Shown: positions 39,883 through 46,338 of the stretch, in pieces | Position numbering within the stretch: the stretch's first letter is position 1 | How the letters are laid out: each line of letters begins with the position of its first letter | NCBI GenBank assembly: GCA_037444845.1 | Contig: JBBILQ010000015.1 | Coordinates: 1-46,338 of the forward strand | Direction: 5' to 3' | DNA length: 46,338 nt | From: JARYMI01 sp037444845 | GTDB taxonomy: Bacteria; Acidobacteriota; Aminicenantia; Aminicenantales; UBA8522 | The notes under the pieces: model-generated | What the model saw: the letters and a program-made list of their open reading frames with translations, nothing else | Told to the model about the DNA's origin: nothing | The model's database searches: none | Position numbers and translations under genes: made by a program

Positions 39883-40756
39883 CCCGGGCCTTGAGCTCCT
39901 GAGCAAGGAGAAGGACATCCCTGGCCCTGGCCCGGCCGAGGTTGATGATGAAATTCGCATGGCCTGCAAACACGGCCGCATCCCCGACCTTCAGCCCTTT
40001 GGCGCCTGCCTTTTCCAAAAGATAGCCGGCGGCGACTTTAGTCCCGTCGTCCTGGATGGGATTCTTGAAATAGCTCCCGGCACAGGCTGTTTTCGTAGAA
40101 GGATGCCGAGCCTTCCTTTCTTCCAGGTTTTTCTCTATCTCGGCCTTAATTTTCTCCTTGTCCCCTTTCTTGAGCTGGAAAACAGCTTTCAATAGGGTCA
40201 AGTGCCTCTTTTTAAGCGATGAATGCCGGTAGCCGAATTCGAAGTATTCGTTGTCAACCCGGAAATCACGGCCGTGTCCATCCAGGAGGATGGCTTCTTC
40301 TAAAACATCTCCGACCGATCGGCCGAAAGCGCCGGCGTTGCCGAAGACGGCTCCGCCGACTGTCCCTGGAATCCCGGCCGCAAACTCCAGTCCCCGGAGG
40401 CCCTCGGCCGCGGTGAACTCCACCAGGTCGGACAGCGACGTCCCGCAGAAGGCTTCCACTCTGCCCTCCTTGAGTTTCTCCATCCCCTGGACTTCGCTCC
40501 TGATGATGAGCCCGCGAAACCCCTCATCATCAAACAAAACGTTCGTGCCCGACCCGATCACATAAAAAGGGAGGCTGCGGTTGCCGGCAAAACGGATGGA
40601 GGATTGGAGCTCTTCTTGGGAACGGGCCGCGAAAAAAAAATCGGCCAGGCCCCCGATCTTGAAATTCGAATGAAGCCGGAGGCTAACCGACTGCCGCAGC
40701 GTCCGTTTCACGTCCGTCCTGAAAAGGCGGGCAATGGAAGGGCAATCGGGTTCCAC
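39812..40756 (-). CDS. murB: UDP-N-acetylenolpyruvoylglucosamine reductase
   Basis: 314 residues from a GTG start. FAD-binding landmarks are HSNFKIGG, YVIGSGTNVLFDDEG and LEFAAGIPGTVGGAVFGNAGAFG. The catalytic serine is in AGSYFKNP, and the C-terminal acidic residue is in the ELEEEV segment. It makes UDP-MurNAc, the step after MurA. No Shine-Dalgarno sequence is seen; a TAGAAT box (40769-40764) ends 7 bases before the GTG, so the message may be leaderless. It overlaps DUF2520 by 71 bases, tail to tail. Confidence 0.94.
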   Translation of the reverse strand: MEPDCPSIARLFRTDVKRTLRQSVSLRLHSNFKIGGLADFFFAARSQEELQSSIRFAGNRSLPFYVIGSGTNVLFDDEGFRGLIIRSEVQGMEKLKEGRVEAFCGTSLSDLVEFTAAEGLRGLEFAAGIPGTVGGAVFGNAGAFGRSVGDVLEEAILLDGHGRDFRVDNEYFEFGYRHSSLKKRHLTLLKAVFQLKKGDKEKIKAEIEKNLEERKARHPSTKTACAGSYFKNPIQDDGTKVAAGYLLEKAGAKGLKVGDAAVFAGHANFIINLGRARARDVLLLAQELKARVKKEFGVELEEEVVYLPANFSMP

Positions 40757-40763
40757 GGTCTCA

Positions 40764-40769
40764 ATTCTA
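40764..40769 (-). promoter_or_regulatory. -10 box of murB, leaderless type
   Basis: TAGAAT on the minus strand, 7 bases before the GTG start. The -35 region is poor (TTCCTT at 17 bases). Confidence 0.4.
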
Positions 40770-40807
40770 TCTAATGCAGCCGAGAAAAGGAAGGGGTCCG
40801 ACCTTAC

Positions 40808-41032
40808 CCGAGACGCTGACCATTGTCCCCTCTTATTTCGCTAAGAGGGGTAGGGGAGATAAATACATAAAGAATAAAGTCCGGAAGCGTCTCGGAATTT
40901 TGACCCGAGCGTTTGATGCTACCCATCTCCCTGACTGATAATAAACAGGAATGTCCGCTCGGGAGGCGGGAGTGAACCGCGGCAGGACCCGTCGGCTTGT
41001 CCGACGGGGGGAACAGACAGGACTGGTTCCCC
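40808..41032. other. Highly structured intergenic region, possible ncRNA or mobile hairpin element
   Basis: Consecutive exact stems were found by eye. CCGAGACGCT (40808-40817) pairs with AGCGTCTCGG (40886-40895) and encloses CCCCTCTTA/TAAGAGGGG (40827-40850). CCCGAGCG (40904) pairs with CGCTCGGG (40956). CCCGTCGG (40988) pairs with CCGACGGG (41001). GGGAAC pairs with GTTCCC (41009-41031). No open frame is convincing and no known RNA family is recognised. It fills most of the 411-base gap between murB and the TPR gene; the strand is undetermined. Confidence 0.5.
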
Positions 41033-41110
41033 GGGGCGCGGGGGGCTGGGGCAGCCTCCTGCGCCATGTCCTCTTGGCACATATTTTGCTATAATAAAGG
41101 CGGTTTCATG

Positions 41111-41139
41111 TTGACAAGAAGAATTGTTCAGGTTATTAT
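41111..41139 (+). promoter_or_regulatory. Promoter of TPR gene
   Basis: TTGACA (41111-41116) and TATTAT (41134-41139), spacer 17. The leader of about 20 bases includes GCGAGG before the ATG at 41168. A second TATAAT at 41090-41095 lies just upstream. Confidence 0.7.
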
Positions 41140-41167
41140 GCTAAAAATTTTGGTGCGAGGTTCAGCC

Positions 41168-42358
41168 ATGATCAAAAAAATCATTCCGTTGCTCGTTCTG
41201 ACTTTGATGATTCTCCCTCCCCTGGTAGCTCAGGTCGATCCATGCGACGAGGCCTACATCAAGGCCATGACTGCTCAAACGCCCGCTCAAAGAGCTCAAC
41301 TGCTCAAGGACTTTATCAGCAAATGCGGCGGGAAAGGCGCCCAGAACGAGAACTTCGCTTACGCCAATCTTTCCCTTATGGAATATCCCGGCAAAACAGC
41401 CAAGGACGCTATCGACCACGGGGAAAAAGCTCTAACTCTTGGGGGGCTGGATTATCTGACGAAATGCCAGATTCTTATCCAGGTTTCAGCCCTGTACAGC
41501 CAGTCCGGACAGAACCTGGAGAAAGCAAAAACCTATGCCACACAGGTTGTCGAAGTGGCCAAAGCCGCCAAGGCGAAGGGAGAGGGAAGCGAAAGCGCTG
41601 CGCAATGGAACCAGCTCATCGGCGCCGGACATTTCACGCTCGGCCAGGCTCAGGAAAAGGCCAAGGACTACAAAGGAGCGGTTGACTCTTATGTCGCTTC
41701 TTACAGCCTGCTGAAGAACGTCCAGATCATGGCGACCGTCAAGAAATTGGGCAAATTGCTTTACGACGCCAAGGCTTACGGAGACGCAGAAAAAGCGTTC
41801 AAGGCTTCCTACGCTGCGACCAAGGATTTCGAGAGCACACTTTTTTACGCCAAATCTCTTTTCCGCAACAATAAAAACGGCGAGTCTCTGACCTATTTCA
41901 AGGAGGCCTACGCCAAGCAAAAAAGCGGGGAGATCGCCTACAACATCGGCATTATCCTGGCCAAGGACGCCAAGACTACCCCTTCCCTGGCTCCGGAAGC
42001 CATCCGGTATTTGTTAGAGGCAAGCTTCACTTATCCCTCCCAGTCTGAGCAGGCCATGAGGCTGGCCGAAAATCTTTTCTTCCTGTCCAATAAAGAGATC
42101 AGGTATAACGAGACGGTGACCGAGATTCAGGCCCGGAGCAAGAAAATCGACGGCCTAACCACGACGTACAACACCAAGTTCGGCGGCAAGGAGGAAGAGG
42201 ACCTCAACGACGCTGAGAAAAAAGAAATGAAGGCCCTGCTGGCCAGCATCGAAGCCGAACAAAAAGCGTTGGAAAAACTCCAGGCCGAGCAGAACATGGC
42301 CATCGCCAAGTTCAACAAACTCCTCGATGACACGAAACTGAGGCTGGGAATTAAATAA
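41168..42358 (+). CDS. Exported TPR-like repeat protein
   Basis: 396 residues from the ATG at 41168. The frame extends back to 40997, but the promoter lies inside that extension and the signal peptide (MIKKIIPLLVLTLMILPPLVAQ) starts here. The mature part is helical, with TPR-like units (AGHFTLGQAQEKAKDYKGAVDSY, LGKLLYDAKAYGDAEKAFKASY, YAKSLFRNNKNGESLTYFKEAY). The C-terminal 100 residues form a charged coiled coil (ARSKKIDGLTTTYN, ALLASIEAEQKALEKLQAEQ). Probably periplasmic; function unknown. Confidence 0.75.
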   Translation: MIKKIIPLLVLTLMILPPLVAQVDPCDEAYIKAMTAQTPAQRAQLLKDFISKCGGKGAQNENFAYANLSLMEYPGKTAKDAIDHGEKALTLGGLDYLTKCQILIQVSALYSQSGQNLEKAKTYATQVVEVAKAAKAKGEGSESAAQWNQLIGAGHFTLGQAQEKAKDYKGAVDSYVASYSLLKNVQIMATVKKLGKLLYDAKAYGDAEKAFKASYAATKDFESTLFYAKSLFRNNKNGESLTYFKEAYAKQKSGEIAYNIGIILAKDAKTTPSLAPEAIRYLLEASFTYPSQSEQAMRLAENLFFLSNKEIRYNETVTEIQARSKKIDGLTTTYNTKFGGKEEEDLNDAEKKEMKALLASIEAEQKALEKLQAEQNMAIAKFNKLLDDTKLRLGIK

Positions 42359-42365
42359 TCCCGGC

Positions 42366-43805
42366 TTATTTCTTCTTGGGCCCGAAGATGTTGATGGACA
42401 AGAGGCCCTTTAGCCCCCCCTTCTTAACTCCTTTCCCGAGCGCGTCGATCTCACGCCGGGCCAGATCGTGATCGCGGTCCAACTCCAGGGCTTTCTGGAA
42501 TGATTTCGTGGCCTTGGCCAGCAGGCCTTCCCTTTTATAGAGTAAGCCCAAGCCGACATATGCCTCGGGATTCCACGGCTCCAGCTCCTTAGCCTTTAAG
42601 AAGTGTTCCTCGGCTTTTCGGTGATAAGAGGGAATCTTCGCCTCCGTCATGGCCAGAAGCAGGAAATAATCGGCCTTGTCTCTTTTCAAGCTGAGAGCTT
42701 CCTCGAGAAGGATGAGGGCATCTTCATACCTTCCAAGGCTATAAAGCGTCTTGGCCTGGCGGAATTTGATGTCCGCTTTCCGGGAAAAATCGCGGCTGTC
42801 TTCCTTCGCTGCGGCAGGGGACCTCGCGTCGTACTCTCTTCTCAGCGCCCTGTCGCTTAACGTGCGGTAGGCCTTGGTGATAGCGTCAAAGACCTCTCCG
42901 ATTTGAGCTCTGTAATGATCGTTAACAGAGCGGTCAAACCTGTCGGGGTGGAACTTTCGTGCCAGTTGAAAATAGGCTTTTTTTATCTCGTCTCCGGAGG
43001 CCTCTTTGCCGACACGAAGAATCTGGTAGTAGTTCATCGCAGAGATCTTCTCGCGGAACTTCACGACTTCTTCGATTTGCTCCTGAGCTTCCGCACCGGG
43101 GGCCTCCTCTTTTTTCCCCGTCTCGGGCGCGGTCTCATCCTCATCCCGGAAATCAATCATGTTCAAGCAATACAGGAGATACAGGGTCTTCCAGAAAAAT
43201 TCAGGGTTGTACTTCAGCCGCCGCCACAGAGTCTCGCAATTTCCCTCTCCCTCAATCCTGCTCAGCATCTCCTTCTCCTCCTCGGTCAAAAGATGCTGCA
43301 ACTTTCCAGCCTTGGATGGACAGGCGATCTTCTTGGCGAAATATTTTTGTATGGCGGGGTCGGGTTTCATCCGTCTGATCCCGTCTTCGATCAGATAAGG
43401 AACGTTAATTCTCGCAGCAAAATCTTGGCCGACGAGCGAAGCCTTCTCCTGAAAAGCGATTCCAGCGTCGAAATACGGGAACAGGCTCAACCCGATCTCT
43501 CTTATCTGGTAGGTCACCCCGTCCTCTACATTCCTTTGGGAAGTCAGCCCCTTCTTGGTCAAACTCTTTCCGATGGCCTGACCGGGCTCGATGTAACGCT
43601 CAATCTTTGAGTGGGCGTCGTCTGAAATCTTGCCCAGCTTGAACAGGATCTCGCCCAGCCTCTCCTCGGGAACATTGGTTTTGGCATGGACCAGGTCTCC
43701 GTTCTCGAAAAAAAGAATCTTCTGGATCGGGCCGCGCTTGAAGATGATCTGCCCGCTCATCTTATTGAAGCAGACCCTGCGAAGGTAAACGGCGATGTGA
43801 TTCAT
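42366..43805 (-). CDS. DUF4388 - DnaJ - TPR multidomain protein
   Basis: 479 residues. Residues 1-130 resemble DUF4388 (SGQIIFKRGPIQKILFFENGDLVHAKTN, LGEILFKLGKIS), a domain seen in Myxococcus-type and other regulatory proteins. Residues 258-325 form a J domain with HPD at 286-288 (ILRVGKEASGDEIKKAYFQLARKFHPDRF). Residues 340-470 are TPR units. A J domain stimulates DnaK, so this protein may bring Hsp70 to a DUF4388-linked complex. GGGAAGG precedes the ATG. It ends 7 bases from the convergent TPR gene. Confidence 0.8.
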   Translation of the reverse strand: MNHIAVYLRRVCFNKMSGQIIFKRGPIQKILFFENGDLVHAKTNVPEERLGEILFKLGKISDDAHSKIERYIEPGQAIGKSLTKKGLTSQRNVEDGVTYQIREIGLSLFPYFDAGIAFQEKASLVGQDFAARINVPYLIEDGIRRMKPDPAIQKYFAKKIACPSKAGKLQHLLTEEEKEMLSRIEGEGNCETLWRRLKYNPEFFWKTLYLLYCLNMIDFRDEDETAPETGKKEEAPGAEAQEQIEEVVKFREKISAMNYYQILRVGKEASGDEIKKAYFQLARKFHPDRFDRSVNDHYRAQIGEVFDAITKAYRTLSDRALRREYDARSPAAAKEDSRDFSRKADIKFRQAKTLYSLGRYEDALILLEEALSLKRDKADYFLLLAMTEAKIPSYHRKAEEHFLKAKELEPWNPEAYVGLGLLYKREGLLAKATKSFQKALELDRDHDLARREIDALGKGVKKGGLKGLLSINIFGPKKK

Positions 43806-43850
43806 GCCTTCCCTGTCACCTAATTATTTATAGCGCAGCCGGCTGTCAAA

Positions 43851-43879
43851 TTGCAAACCCTGACGAAATATGCTAATTA
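43851..43879 (+). promoter_or_regulatory. Promoter of amidohydrolase-nadE operon, leaderless type
   Basis: TTGCAA (43851-43856) and TAATTA (43874-43879) with a 17-base spacer; an overlapping GCTAAT is at 43872. The ATG at 43887 starts 7 bases after the box. Confidence 0.45.
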
Positions 43880-43886
43880 GTGTCCT

Positions 43887-44735
43887 ATGAGAATCAGCCT
43901 GGCGCAGGTCGCACCCCGCCTGGGCAATCTCCAGAAAAACCTCGAACTTCATAACTATTTTATCGAAAAAGCCAGGAAGAAAAAAGCCGACCTCATCGTG
44001 TTCCCCGAGCTGAGCCTCACCGGCTACACGCTCATGGACATGGTCCAGGAAGTCGGGCTCAACCCGGCCAAAGCGCCTCTCTTCAAGCGCCTGAGAGCCT
44101 CGAGCCGCGAAATCGACATCGTCCTGGGGTTTGTCGAAGAAAAAGAACCGGGGCTTTTTTACAACTCGGCGGCCTATCTCTCCAAAGACCAGATCCTTCA
44201 CATCCATCGCAAGGTCTTTCTTCCTACGTACGGAATGTTCGAAGAAGGGAAGTTCTTCGGCCAGGGGAAGAACTTCCGGCCATTCGCCACGCCTTTCGGG
44301 AAAATGGGGCTGATGATCTGCCGGGATTTCCTCAGCTTCGGAGCAGGCTACATTCTTTTTGTGGGGGGGGCCGAGGTCATCGTCGTCATCAGCGCAGCCC
44401 CTGGCCGGGGGTTTTCAAACGAAGGCGGGTTCGCCACGACCCGGATGTGGGAGCTCATGGGAGAAGCGCTGTCATTTTTTTCCTCCTCTTTCGTCGCCTA
44501 CTCCAACCGGGTCGGGTTTGAGGACGGCAAAGCTTTTGCCGGAGGCTCTTTTATTTACAATCCCCTGGGAAACCTAATCGCTAAAGCTCCAGGCGTCGAT
44601 GAGCAGATGATCATCGCCGACCTTGACCTTGAGGAAGTCCGGAGCGCGCGCAAAAAGTGGCCCTTTAAAAGAGATGACAGGCCAGAGCTGCTTCTTCAGG
44701 CTCTCCAAAGGATTGTTCACGACGATGAAGATTAA
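43887..44735 (+). CDS. Carbon-nitrogen hydrolase (nitrilase superfamily), probable glutaminase partner of NadE
   Basis: 282 residues. The catalytic triad is E41 (VFPELSLTGY), K109 (HRKVFLPTYGMFEE) and C145 (MICRDFLSFG). The sequence pattern, including LPTYGMFEEGKFF, is that of the glutamine amidohydrolase domain of NAD synthetases. Here it is a separate gene that overlaps nadE by 11 bases. The likely role is to supply ammonia from glutamine to the synthetase. Other nitrilase-family substrates cannot be excluded. Confidence 0.82.
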   Translation: MRISLAQVAPRLGNLQKNLELHNYFIEKARKKKADLIVFPELSLTGYTLMDMVQEVGLNPAKAPLFKRLRASSREIDIVLGFVEEKEPGLFYNSAAYLSKDQILHIHRKVFLPTYGMFEEGKFFGQGKNFRPFATPFGKMGLMICRDFLSFGAGYILFVGGAEVIVVISAAPGRGFSNEGGFATTRMWELMGEALSFFSSSFVAYSNRVGFEDGKAFAGGSFIYNPLGNLIAKAPGVDEQMIIADLDLEEVRSARKKWPFKRDDRPELLLQALQRIVHDDED

Positions 44736-45537
44736 CCCGCCGTTTGTGGAAAAGGTTCTCTGCGCCTTCATCAAAGAAGAGCTATCGAAATTTCACTACA
44801 GCAGGGGAATCATTGGCCTTTCAGGGGGCCTGGATTCATCGGTCTGCGCTTTTCTCGCCGCAAAAGCCCTCGGCCCCAAGAATGTCATCGGGCTTATCCT
44901 TCCCTACAGGAAGACCTTTAGCGAAGACGTCAGGGATGCCCGGTCGGTGGCCCGGCGCCTCGGCATCCGCTCCCGCCTCATTGACATCGGCCCGATGGTC
45001 GATGCTTATTTTTCTCGATTCCCTGCCAGGGATAAAATCAGGATCGGGAACAAGATGGCAAGAGAAAGGATGTCCATCCTGTACGACCTCTCAGCTAAGG
45101 AAAAGGCCCTCATCCTGGGAACGAGCAACAAAACAGAGCTGCTCCTAGGCTACGGAACAATCCACGGCGACACGGCCTGCGCCATCAACCCGCTCGGCGA
45201 CCTGTACAAAGCGCAGGTCAGGGAGCTTGCCGCTCACCTTGGAGTTCCGGAGAAAATTCTCGCCAAAAAGCCGACCGCAGGGCTCTGGCTTGGCCAGACC
45301 GATGAGGGAGAGATCGGCCTCAGCTACGAGGAGATCGACCGAATCCTTTTCAGGCTCGTCGACGAGAGGCAGACTCCCGAAGCCGTTATCGGTGCCGGGT
45401 TCAGAAGAGAATCAGTGGAGAAGATTGTCTTCCTGATCAGGAATTCCGAGTTCAAAAGAAAAATGCCGCCTATTGCCAAAATTTCCTCGCGGACTATCGG
45501 ACACGACTTCCTCTATCCTTACGACCGGAACAGATGA
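44725..45537 (+). CDS. nadE: NAD+ synthetase
   Basis: 270 residues from the ATG at 44725. The P-loop SGGLDSS of N-type ATP pyrophosphatases is at 33-39. Further segments are GTSNKTELLLGYGTIHGDTACAINPLGDLYKAQV and KPTAGLWLGQTDEGEIG, diagnostic for NadE. It converts deamido-NAD to NAD with ATP and ammonia. It lacks a fused glutaminase domain; that domain appears to be the upstream overlapping gene. It ends 3 bases before rsmI. Confidence 0.94.
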   Translation: MKINPPFVEKVLCAFIKEELSKFHYSRGIIGLSGGLDSSVCAFLAAKALGPKNVIGLILPYRKTFSEDVRDARSVARRLGIRSRLIDIGPMVDAYFSRFPARDKIRIGNKMARERMSILYDLSAKEKALILGTSNKTELLLGYGTIHGDTACAINPLGDLYKAQVRELAAHLGVPEKILAKKPTAGLWLGQTDEGEIGLSYEEIDRILFRLVDERQTPEAVIGAGFRRESVEKIVFLIRNSEFKRKMPPIAKISSRTIGHDFLYPYDRNR

Positions 45538-45540
45538 GGG

Positions 45541-46245
45541 ATGGCCGGAAATCTCTACGTCGTGGCCACGCCCATCGGTAACCTGGAAGACCTGAGTTTC
45601 CGGGCTCTCAGGATTCTCAGCCAAGTAGAAGCCATCGCGTGCGAGGACACCCGGCAGACACTCAAGCTCCTCTCCCGGTATAAAATAAAGAAGAGACTCA
45701 TCAGCTATTTTCAGCCAAAAGAGGGGCAAAAAATTCCCCAAATAATTGGTCTTTTGGAAGAAGGCAAAGACGTGGCCTTGGTATCGGACTCTGGAACTCC
45801 GGGTATCTCCGACCCTGGCTTCAAGCTGGTAAGGGAGGCCATAAGCCGGGGATTGAAAGTCATCCCCGTACCCGGGCCCTCTGCGCTCACGGCCGCTCTT
45901 TGCGCAGCCGGGCTGCCCGCTCACAGATTCCTCTTTTTAGGCTTTCCTCCCGCCAAAAAGGAACGGGCAAAAAAGCTCCTTAAGTCCCTTAAAGACGAGG
46001 AAGCAACCATCATTTTTTACCTCCCGCCGCGCAAACTGGCCGATTTTCTCGAGGCCGTGGAGGAAGTTTTGGGAAGCCGCCCCTCTGTCTTAGCCAGAGA
46101 GCTGACAAAAATGCATGAGGAATTCATTCGAGAAGACGTCCGAAAACTGAGAGAAAAACTGGGAAGAATCGTATTGAAGGGGGAAGTCACTCTCCTCATC
46201 TGCGGTAAATCAAGAAAAAACGATCATCCTTGCTCTTTAGACTAA
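45541..46245 (+). CDS. rsmI: 16S rRNA (cytidine(1402)-2'-O)-methyltransferase
   Basis: 234 residues. Tetrapyrrole-methylase-type fold: LYVVATPIGNLEDLSFRALR, ACEDTRQTLKLL, LVSDSGTPGISDPG and PVPGPSALTAALCAAGLP are the RsmI signature. It methylates C1402 in the ribosomal decoding centre. It is shorter than the E. coli protein (about 286 residues), ending after TLLICG without the C-terminal domain. Co-directional with nadE, with GATGAGGG overlapping the nadE stop. Confidence 0.94.
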   Translation: MAGNLYVVATPIGNLEDLSFRALRILSQVEAIACEDTRQTLKLLSRYKIKKRLISYFQPKEGQKIPQIIGLLEEGKDVALVSDSGTPGISDPGFKLVREAISRGLKVIPVPGPSALTAALCAAGLPAHRFLFLGFPPAKKERAKKLLKSLKDEEATIIFYLPPRKLADFLEAVEEVLGSRPSVLARELTKMHEEFIREDVRKLREKLGRIVLKGEVTLLICGKSRKNDHPCSLD

Positions 46246-46338
46246 AAAGTTTTATCCTTTCTTGGGAATGTTTGAAAATAGAACTAACCTGACCTATTCA
46301 CAAATTATGCCAGAAAGCAGGCCCCTCCCCTGGGGGGA
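46246..46338. other. Window-end intergenic sequence
   Basis: AT-rich sequence after rsmI, then CCCCTCCCCTGGGGGG at the very end. No gene, RNA or clear promoter can be supported in these 93 bases. Confidence 0.5.

Noticed and set aside
40904..41032. 6S RNA, RNase P RNA or a riboswitch in the structured intergenic region
   Set aside because: The conserved sequence boxes of those families were not found; kept only as an unknown structured region.
40997..41167. N-terminal extension of the TPR gene
   Set aside because: A good promoter (TTGACA-N17-TATTAT) lies within it and the signal peptide begins at 41168.

Overview
This window looks like chromosome from a bacterium with a Gram-negative type envelope. 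LolA, MurA/MurB, an amidase, HtpX/LemA, TPR lipoproteins and an ECF sigma/anti-sigma pair are all present. Core genes read cleanly (xerD, frr, pyrH, tsf, rpsB, rpsI, rplM, der, gltA, hom, murA, murB, nadE, rsmI, plus tmRNA and tRNA-Asp). GC is moderate to high and intergenic spaces are short. The mix of HD-GYP and HEAT proteins, many TPR proteins and a eukaryote-type citrate synthase would suit an uncultured lineage such as Candidatus Aminicenantes or an acidobacterial relative. That placement is inference only, because no marker could be searched. A run of 100 N at 30278-30377 shows this is a scaffolded assembly.

Layout. 1-3334: xerD (cut by the window edge) and a metallo-beta-lactamase gene on the minus strand, divergent from a methyltransferase / JAMM-like / AMMECR1 cluster. 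3335-6777: a two-gene HEAT + HD-GYP module on the minus strand, bounded by a 70-bp direct repeat of the end of the AMMECR1 gene. 6785-9726: TPR protein, DUF374 acyltransferase and a sodium:solute symporter, all minus. 9870-16903: a tight plus-strand cluster of three short-chain dehydrogenases (SDRs), a PAP2-like membrane protein, a CPBP-type membrane protease, LolA, ECF sigma factor, anti-sigma factor and a bactofilin-like membrane protein. 16927-20593: the operon rplM-rpsI-rpsB-tsf-pyrH-frr (minus) behind one near-consensus promoter. 20674-25613: rhomboid protease, TPR lipoprotein, der, GerMN protein, amidase and tmRNA (minus). 25958-29174: a second, diverged HEAT + HD module. 29210-30885: a 1.7-kb island between 27-bp inverted repeats, holding a MazEF-type toxin-antitoxin pair, a 93-bp tandem repeat with the assembly gap, tRNA-Asp and a gene remnant. 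30891-32563: htpX and lemA with dispersed palindromic repeats. 32711-46245: gltA, hom, a Cys/Met-metabolism PLP enzyme, murA, a UPF0173 hydrolase, a DUF2520 protein, murB, a structured 411-bp intergenic region, a TPR protein, a DUF4388-DnaJ-TPR protein, an amidohydrolase + nadE pair and rsmI.

How the genes fit together. hom and the PLP enzyme form a methionine-branch pair. murA, murB, amidase, LolA and the SDR/PAP2-like/CPBP cluster serve the envelope, and an ECF sigma switch is embedded in that last cluster. The most unusual content is the pair of paralogous HEAT+HD modules. All four proteins appear to begin with the same roughly 110-residue N-terminal domain, and each HD gene is placed at the stop codon of its HEAT partner with a TTG start. 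This is the best candidate here for an undescribed regulatory system. A second recurring theme is a set of promoters whose -10 box ends only 7-8 bases before the start codon, which predicts leaderless mRNAs.
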